NCBI RefSeq assembly: GCF_964340395.1
Contig: NC_135553.1
Coordinates: 3,676,001 to 3,740,000, forward strand
Origin: Glandiceps talaboti
Taxonomy: Eukaryota > Hemichordata > Enteropneusta > Spengelidae
DNA length: 64,000 bases
Direction: 5' to 3'
The translations under genes and the position numbers were made by a program. Shown in pieces: positions 45,700-59,236 of this stretch (its first letter is position 1; every line of letters starts with the position of its first letter). Under the pieces are notes generated by a model. It saw nothing but the letters and a program-made list of their open reading frames with translations, was not told where the DNA came from and ran no database searches.

Positions 45700-47073
45700 A
45701 CTTCAGGTCTACTAGTCTATTCAGTTTCACTGACATCAATCCTTGCCAAATGTATGGAAAGGCTAGTTAGTAATCAGCTAAAAACGTCTGTGGCCGATCG
45801 CTTGGACCCTTTACAATTTGCTTACAAGCCCAAAAGAGGGGTAGAGGATGCTAGTGTGACTCTTATAAATCTAATTGCCAGTCATCTCGATGACGCCTCA
45901 AACTACACTCGAATTCTATTCATGGATTTTTCTTCTGCCTTTAACACAATCCAACCCCATCTGTTGATTAAAAGGCTAATACACTTACAGGTCAATCATA
46001 CAATCGTGCTTTGGATTAGGCAGTTTCTAAGCGATCGACCACAGCGTGTCCTTGTAAACGGGCATATGTCTAGTGAACTAACGTTAAATACGGGTGCTCC
46101 ACAGGGATGTGTCCTGTCACCCATGCTGTTTTCAATTTACACAAACGAAGTCAGTATTTCGAATACATTGTTAACTTTAATCAAATTTGCCGATGACATG
46201 GCGTTAGTTGCGAGACTGAAAGATGAAGATTCCTTGTCAAACTACTTCCTTGAAATAAGTCATCTTTGCTCTTGGTTCAAAGATAATTTTCTTACGTTGA
46301 ATATTGCAAAGACAAAAGAATTAGTTCTTGATAATCGTAGAAAGTCAGATACAATCGTACCCATTAATATTGACGGTCAAAATGTGGAAATAGTGTCATC
46401 GTTCAAGTATTTGGGTTCTCATTTAGATCAGGACCTCAATTTCAGGATAAACACCGATAGTATATACAAAAAGGCTCATCAACGCCTTTTTCTTTTGAGG
46501 AAACTCAAGAGCTTCGATGTTAGCACACATATTCTAGTTTCTGTTTATCGCTGCTGTATTGAGAGTGTTTTGACATTTAATATTGTCTCTTGGTTTGGTC
46601 ACCTTTCCGTTAGAGATAAGACAAGACTTTCGAGAATTGTGAATATGTGTAGCAGACTTGTCGGGGTAAGGTTCACTGAGCTTGGAGATCTGTACAAACA
46701 GGCTCTCCGTAGGAAAGGTCTGTCAATTCTAAAAGACCCATCCCACCCATTATATGACAGATTTCAGTATCTGCCTTCAGGTCGCCGGTTGCTGGTGCCT
46801 AGGGCAAAGAAAAATATATTTAAGAAGTCGTTTGTTCCATCTGCTGTCGCTGTTTTAAACGCAAATATGCCGAAATCACTGACAAGGAGCAGGGCTCCAA
46901 CACCTGTCAGTCGAGACTTTTAGTCAGTCTTGGACAGTTTATATTCAATTTGTGTGTGTTCCGTCTTTTTACTCTGCTGTTTCTGTAAGTTGTTTTTGTC
47001 GTTATTGTCATTGTAGCCTGGTGCCGAAGGCAAATTTCCATTGTATTGGATAATAAAGTATATATATATATAT
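45700..47073 (+). mobile_element. 5'-truncated non-LTR retrotransposon (CR1/L2/Rex1-like)
   Basis: RT-like coding begins by about 45722 (SVSLTSILAKCMERLV in frame upstream of the first ATG) and runs to a stop at 46923. About 150 bp of 3' UTR follow, ending in TGGATAATAAAGTA and a TA-repeat tail (47060-47073). The endonuclease part is absent. The 5' end is undefined, directly abutting the minisatellite region. It is on the + strand. Confidence 0.85.
45754..46923 (+). CDS. Reverse transcriptase domain, non-LTR, open frame of 389 codons
   Basis: Motifs in order: MERLVSNQL and FAYKPKRGVEDA (finger), FMDFSSAFNTIQP (motif A Asp), VLVNGHMSSELTLNTGAPQG then CVLSPMLFSIYTNE (motif B), KFADDMALV (motif C F-A-D-D), then SFKYLGSHLDQDLNF and KKAHQRLFLLRKLKSF, ending LPSGRRLLVPRAKKN. 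The catalytic Asp residues are all present and the frame is unbroken, which suggests a young insertion. The protein is missing its N-terminus and endonuclease, so it is not autonomous; the ATG at 45754 is internal to the original ORF. Confidence 0.93.
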   Translation: MERLVSNQLKTSVADRLDPLQFAYKPKRGVEDASVTLINLIASHLDDASNYTRILFMDFSSAFNTIQPHLLIKRLIHLQVNHTIVLWIRQFLSDRPQRVLVNGHMSSELTLNTGAPQGCVLSPMLFSIYTNEVSISNTLLTLIKFADDMALVARLKDEDSLSNYFLEISHLCSWFKDNFLTLNIAKTKELVLDNRRKSDTIVPINIDGQNVEIVSSFKYLGSHLDQDLNFRINTDSIYKKAHQRLFLLRKLKSFDVSTHILVSVYRCCIESVLTFNIVSWFGHLSVRDKTRLSRIVNMCSRLVGVRFTELGDLYKQALRRKGLSILKDPSHPLYDRFQYLPSGRRLLVPRAKKNIFKKSFVPSAVAVLNANMPKSLTRSRAPTPVSRDF

Positions 47074-49733
47074 GCTTGGTATCAATGAAATGTAAATATT
47101 TCCTTGACCTCTTGTAACCTTTCCTATAAGACCTCAACTGATGTATTGATCAAGTAAAGTGTAGTTTTCAGAATGCTGGCTATTAGGTGCAGTAACAATA
47201 ATGAGTTGTATACCTACCATCAATTCTTTCTACATTTCTTTATTCAGTGAATATTCTCATTAGGCGATGTAATACAATAAGTTGCTCATACATACAAACA
47301 TACATATATAAAAATAGATGACTAAGGTAAGTGGATAAAAAAGGGAATGCACATATGCCTAGCAACAAGACCACACCCATAGCAACAGTGAAATGGTGAT
47401 GTATATTGCAAAAATAACAACATGGATGGCTAGGCAAGTGGATAAACTTTTTAAAAAAAATTGACATAATTGATTCAGTAATGCAGATACTGCCATACAG
47501 TAAAATTATGGTGTATGTATGTACCATTTAATAAAAAACCCCACATAAACTACAGTTGTGTTACCAATACCTTTGGCGCTATTTGTATAGTTGATGGAGG
47601 ACATCTCACTCATGTTTTCAGCGTGATCTCGTCGTACATACCCTGTACTACCCATTTCAAAATGCTATGATGTGTTGCTACTTTTGCTGATTTTGATGGG
47701 ATTTGGGTACCTCTAAACATTTCTTGGGTCTTAACGGCGCCATAATTAATGGAGGAATTTGAAAATGTCAAATTTTTTGGTGGGTAAGGGATAATTTAGC
47801 AGAAAAATTCACCATACTTTGTGAGCACGTAGTGTTTGTTTTGAGGTTTAAACCCAGGAATGAAAAATTAGGTCACAACATTTAAAAATACAGGTTTTCT
47901 CTAAATTTAATATGCTAGTACTAGTAGTTCATTTTTCTGTGACTTGTAGCAGGTATCATTCTCATAATTCTGTGACTTGCAGCAGGTAGTAGACAGTATA
48001 AGAGGATCAGAAGATATTGTGAATTTTGAAAAGTGAAATATCATACAATATTAATATGATGGATGCTCTATCAGAGACTGTATTTTTTGCTAAGGGTAGT
48101 ATTATATAATGTCAGTCTGTAAAATAGGACGTTGTGTCGCCAGATCCACCTACGCTGACAAGTGTTGAGTGCTGGTTGATATGGTGGTGGTATGACTTGT
48201 CATTATACATTATCAAAGTTGGCCAAAAATATTGAAATTAGAACTATGCAATTTAATCACATCATTTTGATTTTGTAATAACTTTGTGTCTTTACTAATG
48301 CAAAATAGACCCAAAAGTAAGAAATAAAATTGTTGACATCATTACAGAAGTACAATAACATTAAAGAAACAAGAATGCCAAAACCGGACAAAAATCTATG
48401 AGAAATTTGTAGTGTAAAGACATCCTGTTTCCTATGTACACTGTACAGTTCTAATGGCCTGGTAACAAAGTTGAAGGCCAAAACTGCTGAGTGATGTCAC
48501 GATGTTATCAGTTATTACCTTGGTTATCATTAGGTATTGGTCCAAGGAGGATTTGAATTTGATAAGGAATGGATTTGGCAGATTTGTAGTTTGATACAAG
48601 GCAGTTTAAATATCAAAGTAATACCATTGCCAAAATAACATGCCTATAAATGGATTTGTAACTATGGGATTCCAGGTCAAAGATAGGAAACGTACACCTG
48701 AAGTAGTCAGTTGAAGTCACAAACTTAGGAATACAACACAAGTATGATTAAATGGTAATCTGGATATGTACATTTTATACATGTAAAACAACACTATAGG
48801 TTTATAGTTTCACATTCAGAATCACGGTATTAGTCATGTTACTCATTGTCAAGTTGTGCTAATGATGTGGACAAAGTCTGGTAAGTTGGTTGAACTCGGG
48901 GAAACAAAATTTTCTTGTTACGTTTGTTACAGAACTTGATCCTGAATATGCATACATATCTTTTACATATAATGTTCATAATTCTTACATATGTATCTCT
49001 GTATATCTTTGTAAATAGTGTAATATTTCTTTAGCTGGATGAGGTCAGAGGTCATTATTGTCATAGCAAGGTCAAAAGTCAACAGCTAAACCAACTACCT
49101 GTTGCTTAGTAACCACAAAACTCACCATAGATATTTTGTTTGTTTTCAGTATCAAAGTGAAAATGATGTAGAGAGGAATCATTAGTTTGATTTTGTCACT
49201 GACAACGTCTCAAATAATACATACAGGATAGAAACTAATGTCATAAAAAGTATTACAGTAACCGGATCTCACATTATATCAGATTACAGTTATCTGCATC
49301 TGCTAATCCTAAAATTTCTAGGTTGGGATGTTAGGTGTGTACAGTAGTGCATATCTTTTGAAACCAAGGGCAAAATAGTGAGTCATATAAGGTGGTTATT
49401 GTGTCAGACTTGGGAAACCCAATAACAAAAGCCATTTTCTCCACGGCTTTACATGTAATAGAGTAGTGGGTTCTACACTGAAAATAAGTAGTATGGAAAA
49501 TGGTCCTTGCAAATATTTATATTATGATGTTAGTTTTCTCATAGACCTTCCTCATTGGTGGAGAGTCTATGGTTTTCGACAATCCTATAATGGGAGGACT
49601 ATAACTGAAAAGCGTAGGAATTAAAAAACAACAACTATATATTTTAATCATAATCTGAAGAACAGTATGGTTAAAAATCTGATCAAGGAGAAGACTTGAG
49701 TTGCTGTATAACTGTAGTGTTAGCATATGTTAT
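47074..49733. other. AT-rich sequence without genes
   Basis: No coding sequence, RNA gene or clear transposon ends seen. An AGGTCAGAGGTCA direct repeat is near 49046. Confidence 0.55.
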
Positions 49734-51957
49734 GTCTACTCCAGAGGAGGCTGGAAGGGGTGCAGAGCATGATGGGTAAAAATAACTGCGAAAGCTCATT
49801 ACGCAGTGAGCCTCCATTGCATTGTGTACGCTTGTGAACGTACGTTTACAATGGTGGCTGGCTCAGTGGTCACCAGCCATACACGTAGTTTGGGGCATCA
49901 ACTCGCCGTAACTTTCACAATAATTCATCATATTGGATACTGTAAAAGCGAACATTTCGACTGATATTTCTCCCTCCATGCTAGTAGAATCGATTTTGGA
50001 ATTATTGATAGGAATACTGTGATTTTTCGTGGAGAATACTTGACCTCGCCGAGGTCGTAAATTTCGGTCCGGTTTTTCGCCCGTTTGTAGTTTCACCCAA
50101 AATTTACAAAATTTTGCAAAAGAGATGGATTCTTGTGTACTTTTAAATGGCTATAGTTAGAAATAGACAAGGTCTACTCAAGATTTGCGGTAGAAAGTGG
50201 GTGATCCGCCCCGGAATCGAAGGTGACCTCCATTGACAAGTGATGTGACGTGACAATGCAAACAGGCGAGTTTCTCACAACTTGCTCAACTACTACTGTA
50301 ATTTAAATCACCGTGCACACCCAATTTCATCATTGACCCTACACGAAAGGGTATATGATTTCGCACATGTTTGAGATATTTTCAAGTAACATGTAACTTG
50401 CAAATACGATATCACCCTGCAATCGGGTGTAATAGTGACACCAGAATGAAGGCAACTTGGGTAAGCAGGTCGTATTTTTGAGTGCAGTGTCCCAAGTACA
50501 GCTCCTCAACTTTATTCAGTCTAGCTGACTAAAACGTTAGATGTCTACCTTCCAAAATACAAACATTTGCTCAAAAAAAAAAAAAATAAAAAAAATAAAT
50601 AAATAAATAAATAAATAAATAAATACAACTACAACAAGACTTCGGCCTTTGTATTATAAAGTTATATATTGCCACACATTGTGCGAGTCTCTCAGTTTTG
50701 CATATTTTAATCTGACATGGTTTTGCTCGTCTGGCAACATACATGTAGCAAAATGTGCTCAGGCTACGCAAATTGTGGTAATGTATGATGAGTATTTTTG
50801 ATCATATAAGCATTGCGAAATATTATATAACTAGCAAGGTAGATGTAATATATGTAATTTTGAGCTGGAATGGCGAGATTTGATATTTTGAGTGACTGGC
50901 ATGAAAGCCATGTGAAGAGGAAAATATTCACTATGTGGATCCGTAATACGAGTGCTTTCTGAACATATTAAATCTCTGACATAAAATAGGCCTTGGAGGT
51001 CTCAATTGTTTATCATACAAATTTGTTATACATGACGTTGTTGTACATCAATTTTTTTAACAATTAGTTTGTAAGATGTAAGCTAAATTATTTCTTTAGC
51101 TATCATCAGGGGGTAGGAAAGGGGTTTGCGTTAAATTACATTCAGGTCTTTTTCTCACAAGCAAGACACATTTATAGAAGTCAACACAGAGATGGTTTAA
51201 TACGAGACAAAATGTAACATGAAGAACAGAAGAAAGTCCAGATTTGGCACAGCAAATCGACTAGCGATAGCGACGAATCTGAAAATAAACAGAAAAATGT
51301 CTTGATAAGAGTGAAAAGGACAAAATTTTAAGGATACAAGAGGAAATGCTGACAATTGGATTAGTGTTACGTGTAACGATCAATGCAGACACGAGAGTGT
51401 CAATAAACACGTCCGGCCAGCAAGTGTAGGACCGGACAGCCGTCAATGGCCAAGCCACTTTGCGTGTTATTATATGCACGCACAATGGGTCGCCATCTTG
51501 AAAACATCGAAATTCAACAAAAAGTAGTGACAATTTACGCACATTATAAATTGGGGTATTGGGAAGATCCCTGCAGAACCATGAAATTCATGACGGTAAT
51601 TAATAGAAAAGTGACAAAAGCATACATAGAAACATAATTTTGTGTTAAAATGACCGAGGTGAAAACCCCGGAAATGTAGATATCGATAACATTGACTTGT
51701 CGAGTACCAAAGTTTGTGTTCGTTTTAGATACACTAAACATACTGAAAACACGATTTCCATGTTGCATGACACTTGTAGTGGTCATTTTAAAAAATAGTG
51801 ATAGTTTGAACGAAAGACTAATGACGCAAATGGTAATAAAACGGTAATAAAAGCATCGGGTACTCACCGAGGTCATTAGCGTCAGATCGTATGCTTTATC
51901 GCGAAACGGTCACATGGGTGTCACGTGAGACCCCTTCCAGCCTCCTCTGGTCTACTC
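49734..51957. mobile_element. hAT-type non-autonomous transposon (2208 bp) with 8-bp target duplication
   Basis: Terminal inverted repeats are CAGAGGAGGCTGGAAGGGGT at 49742-49761 and its exact reverse complement at 51930-51949. The flanking 8-bp direct repeat GTCTACTC (49734-49741 and 51950-51957) is perfect. CAG-initial TIRs and 8-bp duplications are the hAT hallmark. The interior is CpG-richer than its flanks and carries an (AAAT)n tract (50587-50624), but no frame longer than about 110 codons and no recognisable transposase, so it is non-autonomous. The intact duplication indicates a fairly recent insertion. Confidence 0.92.
49863..50096 (-). CDS. Small ORF inside the hAT-type element, function unknown
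   Basis: A frame of up to 77 codons near the left end, containing KPDRNLRPRRGQVFSTKN; the first ATG on the minus strand is at 50096 or internal. I do not recognise it. It could be a leftover transposase exon or chance. Confidence 0.15.
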   Translation of the reverse strand: MKLQTGEKPDRNLRPRRGQVFSTKNHSIPINNSKIDSTSMEGEISVEMFAFTVSNMMNYCESYGELMPQTTCMAGDH

Positions 51958-54479
51958 GGTTGTTGTTCTTTATGTTCTATTGTGTTTATGCTTTGGGTGA
52001 CCATCTTTCCCCCTTGGTCACATTCATAGTTGCTTGGTACATGTATCTGTGTCTATACTTTGTATTTTATAAATCTGACAGATTGATTGTATATGAGTAT
52101 ATATAATTGATGAAAAAGTTTGGTCACAAGGGACTGGGTGGTTTAGTAACATAATCACAACCCACAAACAACTATGGTTTTATTTACAACATGTCACAAG
52201 TATTGTTTATAAATATATATTATATCTGGCATACTCCAGCAGGGGGTCAGAGTTCAAAGTTCAATCAAACATCGTGAGTCAAGTACTTGTTTATCCTGAC
52301 AGTATGTTGTTCTTATAACTTACATAGATTGACAAACAGAAATTAATTTATTCCAACTTCCTACACTGTTTAGACTGTAAGATATATCTTGTTGTTCAGC
52401 TCTATTATTGTAAGTCAGTGACACGCTACACCTTACAGATAGTGATATTAGACGCTTTTAATAACTTGTTTATTTTTTCATTAGTTTAATACAATGATGA
52501 CCGTGTCAACAATTTTTTCTTTTTATAAAGTTTAGTTGAACCCAGTATTTCAAAAGAAAAGTGTTTGTAGAGATTGTTTGTATTCCAGAAATTCATTTTG
52601 AAATTGATTGTATGTAAAATGTTAAATATTAGTTTTACTTGTACATATTTGCTTTAAAGTTCATTTCCAGATGGCAATTTATGAAATGAAGTCGACAGCC
52701 GACAGATATTGGACCAAATTTATGGCTGCAGACTTTATTCTGTTTGATATTTCATAGAATTATAGTTTTATGCTATTCTGATCTTGGAAGCTTTTACCAT
52801 TTTCTTGCATAATAATGGTCAAGAAATATTCATTTTTGATATAGCTTTCAGTAATTTAATACTTCCTGACTTGAAGGTTGTGAAATGGCTGTGAAATGAG
52901 TTGTTACTTAGCAACCATGCGAAAGGAACAGCCATCCGTGAATGTACATGTAAATTTGAAAAATGAAATCACTTTGTACTTACTAGTGCTAATATTATAA
53001 AGTCAGTTTTGTATGCTTGTAGTGTTGTCTGTTTTTTAAACCGTGAGGCATTACCACAGATCAGGAAGTAGTGAGAATAAGATCACCAAATGATGATTAA
53101 TAGGGCAATGTCCTAAACCTACAGTTTTATTAGTTATGTTTTACCAAAATAGTTCAGATCTGTGTTAAGTTAAAAGAAAGCTCACTTTGAATACAAAACT
53201 GGACAGAAATTGTTTTTGTACTTACTGAGTAGTTTTACATCAAAAACCCTCTGACATAAATAATGTTAATCAAATTTTGAACTTTCTCTGAAGTTCCAGT
53301 TTTATCATCCTTATAAGAAAGTGCATCACTGTCCTTTCTGAGGAAAAACAGAATTTTGCTGTCGCGAGTCAACATTATAAAATTTGGTTTTCTTGTGAGT
53401 CACGTACTCCATAGTATAAAGAGATACAGAATGCCACATTTTGGAGCATGCCACAATTACTGTGAATCAGTGCATGTCAGATTGGCCTAGAGGGTATACT
53501 GCTGGTATACATAGTAGTTGTAGTATATCTGAGGTGACCTGCAATAACTTGTTGTCCACATAGCATTCTTGTAATAATCTTTCGTTTGACTATAAACGGT
53601 TATGGTTGTTTTTCAATAAAAAATCAAATTAATCCATCGCTTACAAAAAATACAGTCACTGTTGTCATTGTATGTATGTGATGCCTGCAATATAGCTGAG
53701 GACAGGTCAGGAGTTGTACTAGAGGAAGAATAGGTCATACCAAACAATGTAGCTGTAAAGTTCATTTTGGGAGAATTAACTAATAGTGTGGATGTATTAG
53801 TATGTGTATACACTTTGTGTAACTACAGTAAATTGCAGGTTTTGTTAATTCCTAAAGAATGTCATTGTTTGTTGCTTTTATTTGCTTGATCGGATAATCC
53901 CAAGGAATGTCCATGTAGTTAAAATAGTAGCTCTTTCATTTCAAAAATAAATATTACATGTTTTGAATTCATTCTTGTCACATGATTCCAGTGATGAGTC
54001 ATGTGACCAACCCAGAATGTCAGACTGGTGAACAAATCGACAGGTGTGGATGAAAGCTTCAGTTTTTGCTTCATAAATATCAAATGTGTGTCTGTATATA
54101 CTTAATATGGGTATAATATAAAGGTTAGAAAATGCTATCAACAGTTTGAAAAATTACTGTTTAATTTAAAATACAGCATCAAGATATATCAATAACAAAA
54201 TTAAAAACAACTTTTTGAAAGTAAACTTAGAGCAAGATGGATTGTCATAAGAAAAAACTTGCTATCTGTATGAATAATTAAATTTGAAACCTACATGGAG
54301 ATAAACCTAACATAGAGATAAAATAAAGTTAATTTTGATATTGCAATATTATTATTATAAATTATATTTCTTATATTACCACATTGATTTACATGTAAAG
54401 GTTGGAAAACACAGACGTTAAGGCAGTACAAGACAGTAAAGCCTTTTGTTAAATTTGATACTACGTTTTGTCTTTAGTT

Positions 54480-54578
54480 CTTTTTTGATGTTTTAACAAC
54501 ACCAGGACACATTCCTGATTGGCTTTACAGTAATTTTGGTTAATAAAGTAATCTAATCTAATCTAATCTATTCTAATC
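54480..54578 (+). mobile_element. 3' tail of a LINE or SINE with (AATCT)n
   Basis: TTTGATGTTTTAACAACACC ... GGCTTTACAG ... GGTTAATAAAGT followed by AATCT repeats (54550-54578) has the form of a retrotransposon 3' UTR and tail. No coding part remains. Confidence 0.45.
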
Positions 54579-56059
54579 CAACCTTGAAATCCTCATTTCA
54601 GCTGTACCAGAATTTTGTCCACAGAGTTTAGATTTTTCAGCTCTTTACAAAAAAACACTGGTATGTGCTAAACTGTGGTAGGAGTCTACACCAGACATTT
54701 TTCTTCTTTTCTTTCCAAACGGTACATTGTTGTTTAACACACTTCAACCATACAACAATAATTACCTGTAACCTGCCTTCAAGGACAACCCCTGTTAGCC
54801 AGACCAATGCATACAGAGAGACGTGTCGCTATGAAAGACATCGATACTTGCTGTGTTGTAACAAATACACCACTAGCACCATGTTGTTTTATTCAGTGTA
54901 CATTGCACAATATTTACTAGGCTTGATCAGTGATTAACTGATACAGTGACAGGCTGTGACAAAAACTGAATTTTGTCTTAAATTTCAGTTAGCTAAACTT
55001 TATTTATAATATGATGAAAACACAAAATACAGTAATCATGGCCAGAAATATAGTTCATCTTGTTTTAATGTACAGTGTAATGAAAGGGTGATTACTTACA
55101 TGTAAAAAATATGTGTGCTTTTAGAATTAGAAGAAGTGCAAAACAATGGCTAATCAGTTCTAATTAGTTGACAGACAGGTGTGAATGTGTTTACTCTAAG
55201 CAAGGAGTACCATGCAGCTCATAGATAATGGGATTTCCCCTCACTGTCCATGGTTTACTTCCGCCCCCCCCCCTCAATACTAGGTAGCAAAAAGTATGTT
55301 GTTGTTGTAGTAGGAATACTTCAATAGATGAAAGTGCTATACTAAGACCTTGATCCTAGGTTGTCTATGTAATGTACTCCTTGGTTAGAAATTCCTGACC
55401 ATTTACTGCTCTACTGGTTAAAATTTCTCCTTTTGTTTCAGGTTCACATGGCCCCATTATTCTGAGGTGACCTTTTGGTTTACACTTGGTCTTTATTGTC
55501 CTTGATAGCCCATACCCGTGGGTCATATATTGTTACAGGTTGTTTCTACTACACATACATCACATCTCCTTTTACCATCTTGTAGAATTTCCACCTGTCG
55601 CAGTTCAATGCATCAGTGAGCCCATTGCAGTAATCACTAATGGTATTGTTTTGTCGTCTGTTCGAGAGCCTGACAACAATGTTGGCTTACTTCTCATTCT
55701 GAGAGCTAGGAAACACACAATGTGTACTTATGTTTTGTTTTAGATATATCTGCTGTTTTCAATTGTAGTTTGGGAATCAAATACTTTTTTGTCTGATTTC
55801 ACCTAAATCCTCTGTCAAATGTTAGCCGCGAGCACATGTAGAGTCTTAAATGTAATCTATCTGCATGAGTGAACCTATTGTAATCCAAAAGTGTTTGACC
55901 AAAACGACAGTGCAGTATTTTTCATGGAGGTTGGATTTTGTTGACAGTGTTGGGTGTTTTGGAAGTAAGCAGAGCTGTTGAAAGAGGTAGGCCTCCAAAA
56001 TATTGAAACTTTTAACATATATGATTTCACTTCCCCTTCTGATTCCAGGAGTCATTTAC

Positions 56060-56300
56060 AATGAGTAACACTGAAGTAAAGCACTTTCTCTATGTGCTAC
56101 ACTCTTTTGTAACATTCATATCAAGTGTAAAAGTATACTGTTTCATTTGCTAACACAAATGTAGATATGGATGCTATAAATGATTGTGGCACATACAGAA
56201 AATGCTTTACTTTGGTGTTCTGGGTTGTACTTGATATGGATGCTATAAATGATTGTGGTACATACAGAAAGTGCTTTACTTTGGTGTTATGGGTTGTACT
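56060..56300. repeat. Tandem plus inverted repeat of a CTTTACTTTGGTGTT unit
   Basis: Two direct copies of GATATGGATGCTATAAATGA ... ACATACAGAAA(a/g)TGCTTTACTTTGGTGTT (about 56166-56230 and 56237-56295) and one inverted copy of the end (AACACTGAAGTAAAGCACTT, about 56066-56095) flank about 100 bp. Confidence 0.75.
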
Positions 56301-57794
56301 ATTTTTGAAAACATCATTGTTACTTTAAAAATGGGTAGTCTGTAAACGTATGTTTTTATTACTACTTAGTTTTGAGTCATATCCAAATATACAGTATGTG
56401 TATGTGTGATATTCCAACCATGTCGAATTGTCTAACAACTTGTGAAATTGTATATGAATTAAATCAAACCTTGATTTTTTGTGTACCAGTTAATTTAGAA
56501 AAGGTCTTCCTTGGTTTTGTGTTCATTTTCTGATCCTCTAGCAGCAGTGTAGACCCAGTAAAAACTAAATCTTCCCAATGGAAATTAGATTCCTAGAGAA
56601 TAATACATTATATAGTATCAAGGACTGTATATGCAAATTTATGTAAATGATGGCTGTATAGCAAAATGGTCAGATCAGTGTGAGAAACATAAGAAATCTT
56701 TGAAGTGGCCGTATTATACATAGTCCAGTAGGTTTTAACTATAAACCATTCATGATTTGTAGATTATAGATACTTTAAAGTAATTATTCGTTATTCTACT
56801 TATATGGCAAGATTTAGAAGTGCTTCAGACCGAAGTTTTCTGGTGTGGTGATTTTATACAAAAAAATACAAATTTATTTTTCAGACAATCAGATTGCTAC
56901 AGCTAAAAGCAGTCACTCAGAAGGACTTTATTTATTTATTTATTTATTTTATGTGTATACCTCATATATAATGTAACTTTGGTGAAATACCAGACTCCAA
57001 ATTTTAAAAGTGAAAAATAGAAAACCATGTCTTGACTTTATTTACTGATGAACTTTGATGACGTCAGTGAAATATATTTAGTATGATAACAATGATCTGT
57101 TGCAAATCTAATATGCACTTACCAATAAATTCTAAGCTTTATGCTGTACAAACAAGTTTATATTTTGTAGTATGTTGTACATTTTAGTATATTTTAGTAT
57201 GATGAGTATTGTATGAAATATGATCACTACATTAGTCTTTTATAGATTGCTTTAACTTTTTATTACAGGAAAGAGTTACCACCCACCCATCCCACTTTGT
57301 ATCAGGAAGCTGACCTTAGAATAAATATTATGACTACATTTTATCATATATTTGTTTACTATAAATAATCAGTCTAAAAATAGTAAAGGTAGGGTAGTGA
57401 TGGCTATATTGTAATGGTTAGTTTGCTTGTAAGCATTAATTCAGAATTGGTAATTGTTTACTCTGTCCATGGCATGGCGTGGAGACTGACATTGTGGAGA
57501 TTCATGCTACAGTAACTGTGCAATTCATTTCATAGCCTACAACTCATACTTTTACAGTACATTTCCATAGCATGGAACTCATGCTTTATTATATAGAGCA
57601 TTTCCATAACTTGGGCTTCCATCTGTGAAACGGGAGAGGATGACTTGCACGCTAATACAGGCTAGTAATTTGTACTTGATGTCATCATTTCCTTGGTATA
57701 TCTGGTTGACTATCCTCTAGATATTATGAGAAGATTAGTCCGGCATTTATCATTACTCTATGTTTATATACGTGCAGTTTTACCAGCTGAGTGA

Positions 57795-57955
57795 TATTGT
57801 TCACATTACCCCTAATGTGTGGTAGACACTATTCACATCATCTCTAATGTGTGGTACTGGTAGATGCACATCATCCCTAATGTGTGGTAGATGGTATTCA
57901 TATCACCCCTAATATGTGGTAGATGGTATTCTCATCACCCCCTAATGTGCTAGTC
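57795..57955. repeat. Minisatellite, about 37-bp unit, 5 copies
   Basis: Core (c)CCCTAATGTGTGGTAGA(t/c)... ATTCACATCA repeats five times with substitutions. Confidence 0.8.
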
Positions 57956-59236
57956 AGTTTCATAGATCAAAGGGTATTGTTGATACCACTGTTATTACAC
58001 TGGTCAATTTCATAGAGCAAACATCATTCACGCCACAACTATTATTTGAGTAATTTCAAAGAGCTAACAGTACTATTGTTGACAACTACCCCTATTGATT
58101 GCTGAATTTGCTAGTCAATTCCACAGGGTACATATAACCCTTGGGTGTTATATTTTAATTATCAGTACAACACAGTTAAGTAAATTAGCTGAAATTTCAA
58201 CAAGCCTAGAATCAGTATGTATCTAGAGATGAAGAACACTAGAAGTTCTATAGAATGAGGCATGGAGTCCAGGCCATCTATCAGCTGTTTGTCATCCACT
58301 ATAAATCCATATATGAACTGTCAATCATGTACATTGCAAGATTACTCATTTCCTTTTAGCTGTTAGCACATCACAGTATCTCTATACTCTAGTGTGATCT
58401 GTTTCCTAGTAATTTCCTGCCATAATTAAGTGCCTTAATGGAAACAGCAACATTAATACACAGGGTATGGACTTAATTGGTTTTAATTTTTAATGCAATG
58501 TTTGTCATATATGTATATTACAGACTCTGTTAGCATGATGTTTGTAAGTATCATGGATAAGAATTGCATTAATTGTCATATTTTATCTCACTTTTATTTT
58601 GAATTTGTTCTTTTTGATTTATGTGTTTTAGTTTGACACATTGACATTTACTACATAGAATATCTAGAAATTTTAGTAATTTCGTTAGCAGTTATGTTTT
58701 GAAAACAAATTTGTGCTTTTTCAAGCTACAAACATATGAAGAATGTAAATAGAATAATAATGCAAGTCATTTGAAAAACAAAACAAAAAAACATTTAGTG
58801 CTCCCATACTAAGTGTCTAAAAAATACACATTAGTTATCTATCATGATTTATAGAATAAGAATATTAATATTAATAAAAAAGTTGTTTTTAATTATAGTC
58901 TCTTCTAAATAGGGAGCAGATAAAATTTTATCAGCAGTACACTTTATCAGCTATAACAGTACATTGCTCACGTATGTACATATGGTAAAAAGTTTTGGTC
59001 CCATACTGTGCTTTGTGTAGGTTGGTGTTATAAAATATTTATATGGGTCAAAAAATAATAAATGATAAAATGAATGCATAGCTGTTGTGTTTCTATAAAC
59101 AGACACGCTTCAAGTGGCGCAGTGCTATTAAAATATTATGAGATAGAGACATCTTAGTACATCTATTTGTACTGTGTCAGTGAAGCAGCTGAACCAATAG
59201 TAAGCATGCTGTGTCTGTTGTGATTCATTCTAACAG

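Larger units (their letters stand above)
40502..49733. other. Gene-poor AT-rich region with repeats
   Basis: No cellular coding exon that I can support. It holds a SINE (43432-43590), a MITE (44786-44995), a minisatellite (45391-45655) and a non-LTR element (about 45700-47073). It is possibly a large intron of the gene entering at 59237. Confidence 0.55.
51958..59236. other. AT-rich region before the 59-kb exon
   Basis: No supported coding exon. It holds a LINE/SINE-like 3' tail (54480-54578), a fold-back/tandem segment (56060-56300), a (TTTA)n run (56929-56950) and a 37-bp minisatellite (57795-57955). Confidence 0.55.
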
